Part shown: positions 6,109 to 7,438 of the stretch, one piece after another | How the letters are laid out: the number at the start of each line of letters is the position of its first letter | Position numbering within the stretch: the stretch's first letter is position 1 | From: Flavobacteriales bacterium | GTDB lineage: Bacteria; Bacteroidota; Bacteroidia; Flavobacteriales; Flavobacteriaceae | Assembly (NCBI GenBank): GCA_011525065.1 | Contig: WTIY01000096.1 | Coordinates: 1-7,438, forward strand | Direction: 5' to 3' | DNA: 7,438 nt | Translations under genes and position numbers: made by a program | The notes under the pieces: model-generated | The model's database searches: none | The model's input: the letters and a program-made list of their open reading frames with translations, nothing else | What the model was told of the DNA's origin: nothing

Positions 6109-6656
6109 TGACCGGATATTTCAAGATAAAACCGAGCCTTCGATCGCATAGTAAGCCGCCCTTGATTAGAGATCGAGCCCAATGGTTCGGCACTTATGGC
6201 CAATCTGTTGGCCTGAGTTACTTGGTTTATCTCAGGAGCCACAACCTCCTTTAGGTAGTCATAAAATTCTGGTGAAGTAGGGTCTCCGGCAGGAACAGTG
6301 GTCTGCAAGCTGTAAGTGACATTTCCTGAAAGATTGATAAAATCCATTGTCAGGGCATACGATGTTGGGGTGGCGTTCTCAAATTCAAAGAGAAAATCTG
6401 CCCGCACCATGCTGTCCTGTGTATCTGAATCATCTAAAAATCTGATTTCGGTCGTGTCACGAACAATTAATGAAGGAAGGTTGCCACTTGGATCTTCAAA
6501 TCGAATGGCCTCGACCTCCCAAAAAACAAGGTTAAGATCAACTATGGGGGTCAATAAGGTGTCCTGAAACTGGTCAAAATCTGTGTCTTTGACACAGGAA
6601 CCAAAAGACAAAATCAAGGCCAATAGGCCAATAATTTTAACAAAAGAATACTTCAT
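6105..6656 (-). CDS. Small envelope lipoprotein of unknown function
   Basis: The 183-residue protein starts with a lipoprotein signal (KIIGLLALILSFGS) and a lipobox-like FGSC with C21 as the lipidated residue. Position +1 to +6 after it reads VKDTDF, a Lys followed by acidic residues, similar to the Bacteroidota lipoprotein export signal that sends lipoproteins to the cell surface. The mature part is strand-rich (IEIRFL-type and ADFLFEFENATPTSYALTMDF segments) with a helical stretch EFYDYLKEVVAPEINQ near 130-145, and ends in another beta segment, so an immunoglobulin-like or jelly-roll fold is possible but not shown. Three D-(S/T)-hydrophobic/T sequons occur (residues 32-34, 67-69, 81-83), fitting the Bacteroidota O-glycosylation motif. 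It starts 31 bases after the yjjG-type stop and overlaps the barrel gene by four bases (ATGA at 6108-6105). A partner role for the barrel is inference. Confidence 0.85.
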   Translation of the reverse strand: MKYSFVKIIGLLALILSFGSCVKDTDFDQFQDTLLTPIVDLNLVFWEVEAIRFEDPSGNLPSLIVRDTTEIRFLDDSDTQDSMVRADFLFEFENATPTSYALTMDFINLSGNVTYSLQTTVPAGDPTSPEFYDYLKEVVAPEINQVTQANRLAISAEPLGSISNQGRLTMRSKARFYLEISGQ

Positions 6657-6687
6657 AATACAGTAGGTTTTAAAATGGGGCTAGGGG

Positions 6688-7374
6688 TTACAAATATCGT
6701 TTGATTTCTTTAATATCTTCGATAATTCGATAATTATCAGGAACTTCTACTGACCAATAGTTGAACAACAAGGTGTTCATCCCTACAGCCTCAGCCCCCA
6801 AAATATCCGCCTCAAAAGTATCTCCGATCATCAAACTTTCTTCTGGCAAGGCATTGGCCTTTGTCAAAGCCCTTTTAAATATAACAGCGTCAGGCTTCTT
6901 TGACCCTACCTCTTCCGAAGTGGTGACCGATTTGAAATATGGCGCTAGCCCACTTTGGATTAACTTATTGTGTTGAACCGCATGAAATCCATTGGTTATG
7001 ATGTGCATTTGATAATCATCTTTCAAGTCCTTTAGGGTTTCACGCACCCCTTCAAACAAGTGATTATTCTTGGGCAGTTCATCGATGTAGGTTTCGGCCA
7101 TGGCATCGAGCATTGCAACGTCAAAGACCAAGCCAAATGACTTATAACTATCACTCAATCGACCTCGTCTCAATTCAGTCTTTGAAACGGCTTCTACACG
7201 AAATTTCGCCCAATAAGCGTAATTAATGGGCTCGTAAATCTTTAAAAATTCGTCTAAATCAAGATCAATGCCATAGCGTAAAAACAAGGCCTCAAAGGCC
7301 AATCGAGAGTTTCGATCGAAATCCCAAAGGGTATGATCTAAATCAAAAAACAGGTGTTTTATTTTACCGCGCAC
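6688..7374 (-). CDS. YjjG-type HAD family nucleotidase (noncanonical pyrimidine)
   Basis: This HAD-superfamily phosphohydrolase is probably a 5'-nucleotidase of the YjjG type, which dephosphorylates (non-canonical) pyrimidine nucleotides in the cytoplasm. I chose the GTG at 7374 (228 residues), numbering from it. Motif I is FFDLDHTLWD with D11 (nucleophile) and D13; motif II is ITNG with T127; motif III is K160 in GSKKPD; motif IV is IGDTFEAD with D185 and D190. The cap is the helical type between about residues 20 and 100. The frame stays open upstream to a TTG at 7434, but those 20 extra residues (FGDICFQRN and neighbours) match nothing in the family, while the GTG start puts the nucleophile near residue 11 as in relatives. 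It is the first visible gene of a four-gene minus-strand run. Exact substrate is not provable from sequence; phosphatase activity on other esters remains possible. Confidence 0.88.
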   Translation of the reverse strand: MRGKIKHLFFDLDHTLWDFDRNSRLAFEALFLRYGIDLDLDEFLKIYEPINYAYWAKFRVEAVSKTELRRGRLSDSYKSFGLVFDVAMLDAMAETYIDELPKNNHLFEGVRETLKDLKDDYQMHIITNGFHAVQHNKLIQSGLAPYFKSVTTSEEVGSKKPDAVIFKRALTKANALPEESLMIGDTFEADILGAEAVGMNTLLFNYWSVEVPDNYRIIEDIKEIKRYL

Positions 7375-7406
7375 GCCGAATAAGTTTCTCTGAAAACAAA
7401 TATCTC

Positions 7407-7436
7407 CAAATTTTATTGTCCTTTTTGGGCTCAAAA
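7407..7436 (-). promoter_or_regulatory. Tentative promoter for the nucleotidase-led operon
   Basis: On the minus strand, TTTTG at 7436-7432 is followed after 16 bases by TAAAATTTG at 7415-7407. These resemble a Bacteroidota -33 box and a -7 box (TAnnTTTG) with one extra base in the spacer of the box. If real, transcription would begin near 7400, which would exclude the TTG at 7434 and support the GTG at 7374 as start. The site touches the window edge, so the upstream gene and the rest of the region cannot be judged. Confidence 0.25.
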
Positions 7437-7438
7437 TC

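Noticed and set aside
1..7438. CRISPR arrays, tRNA or rRNA genes, insertion sequences, attachment sites
   Set aside because: No regularly spaced repeats, no cloverleaf-like or rRNA-like segment, no transposase or integrase coding sequence and no terminal inverted repeats were seen; nearly all bases belong to intact chromosomal genes.

Overview
The window reads as chromosomal DNA from a member of the Bacteroidota, most likely a (marine) Flavobacteriaceae. Four things point there: a C-terminal type IX secretion (T9SS) type A sorting domain on the first gene, a DUF5723-type outer-membrane barrel, no Shine-Dalgarno sequences in front of the genes, and AT-rich boxes resembling the Bacteroidota promoter element TAnnTTTG. 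Species cannot be named from the sequence alone. The DNA is densely coding, no gap exceeds 100 bases, and I see no RNA gene, CRISPR array, IS element or phage gene.

Layout. (1) Bases 2-790, plus strand: the 3' part of a secreted T9SS cargo protein, cut by the window edge, with codon use typical of a highly expressed gene and a strong intrinsic terminator at 814-845. (2) 874-1614, plus: rlmB, a 23S rRNA 2'-O-ribose methyltransferase. (3) 1652-2434, minus: a complete rhomboid intramembrane serine protease, convergent with rlmB. (4) 2534-3811, plus: rarA (mgsA), the AAA+ replication-associated recombination ATPase, divergent from the rhomboid gene across a 99-base region with candidate promoters. 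(5) 7374 down to 3824, minus: a four-gene apparent operon in the order yjjG-type HAD nucleotidase, small lipoprotein, DUF5723 outer-membrane barrel, exported two-part protein of unknown function. The last three are joined by two 4-base ATGA overlaps.

How they work together. rlmB, rarA and yjjG are housekeeping genes for ribosome maturation, replication-fork maintenance and nucleotide-pool cleaning or phosphate-ester hydrolysis. The part without an assigned function is the envelope triplet (3824-6656): a lipid-anchored protein, a predicted beta-barrel and a secreted or periplasmic protein, translationally coupled and so probably made in fixed proportion. It is the best candidate here for an uncharacterised system, although the individual proteins look like conserved flavobacterial families and not like recent acquisitions. 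Nothing suggests recent horizontal transfer.
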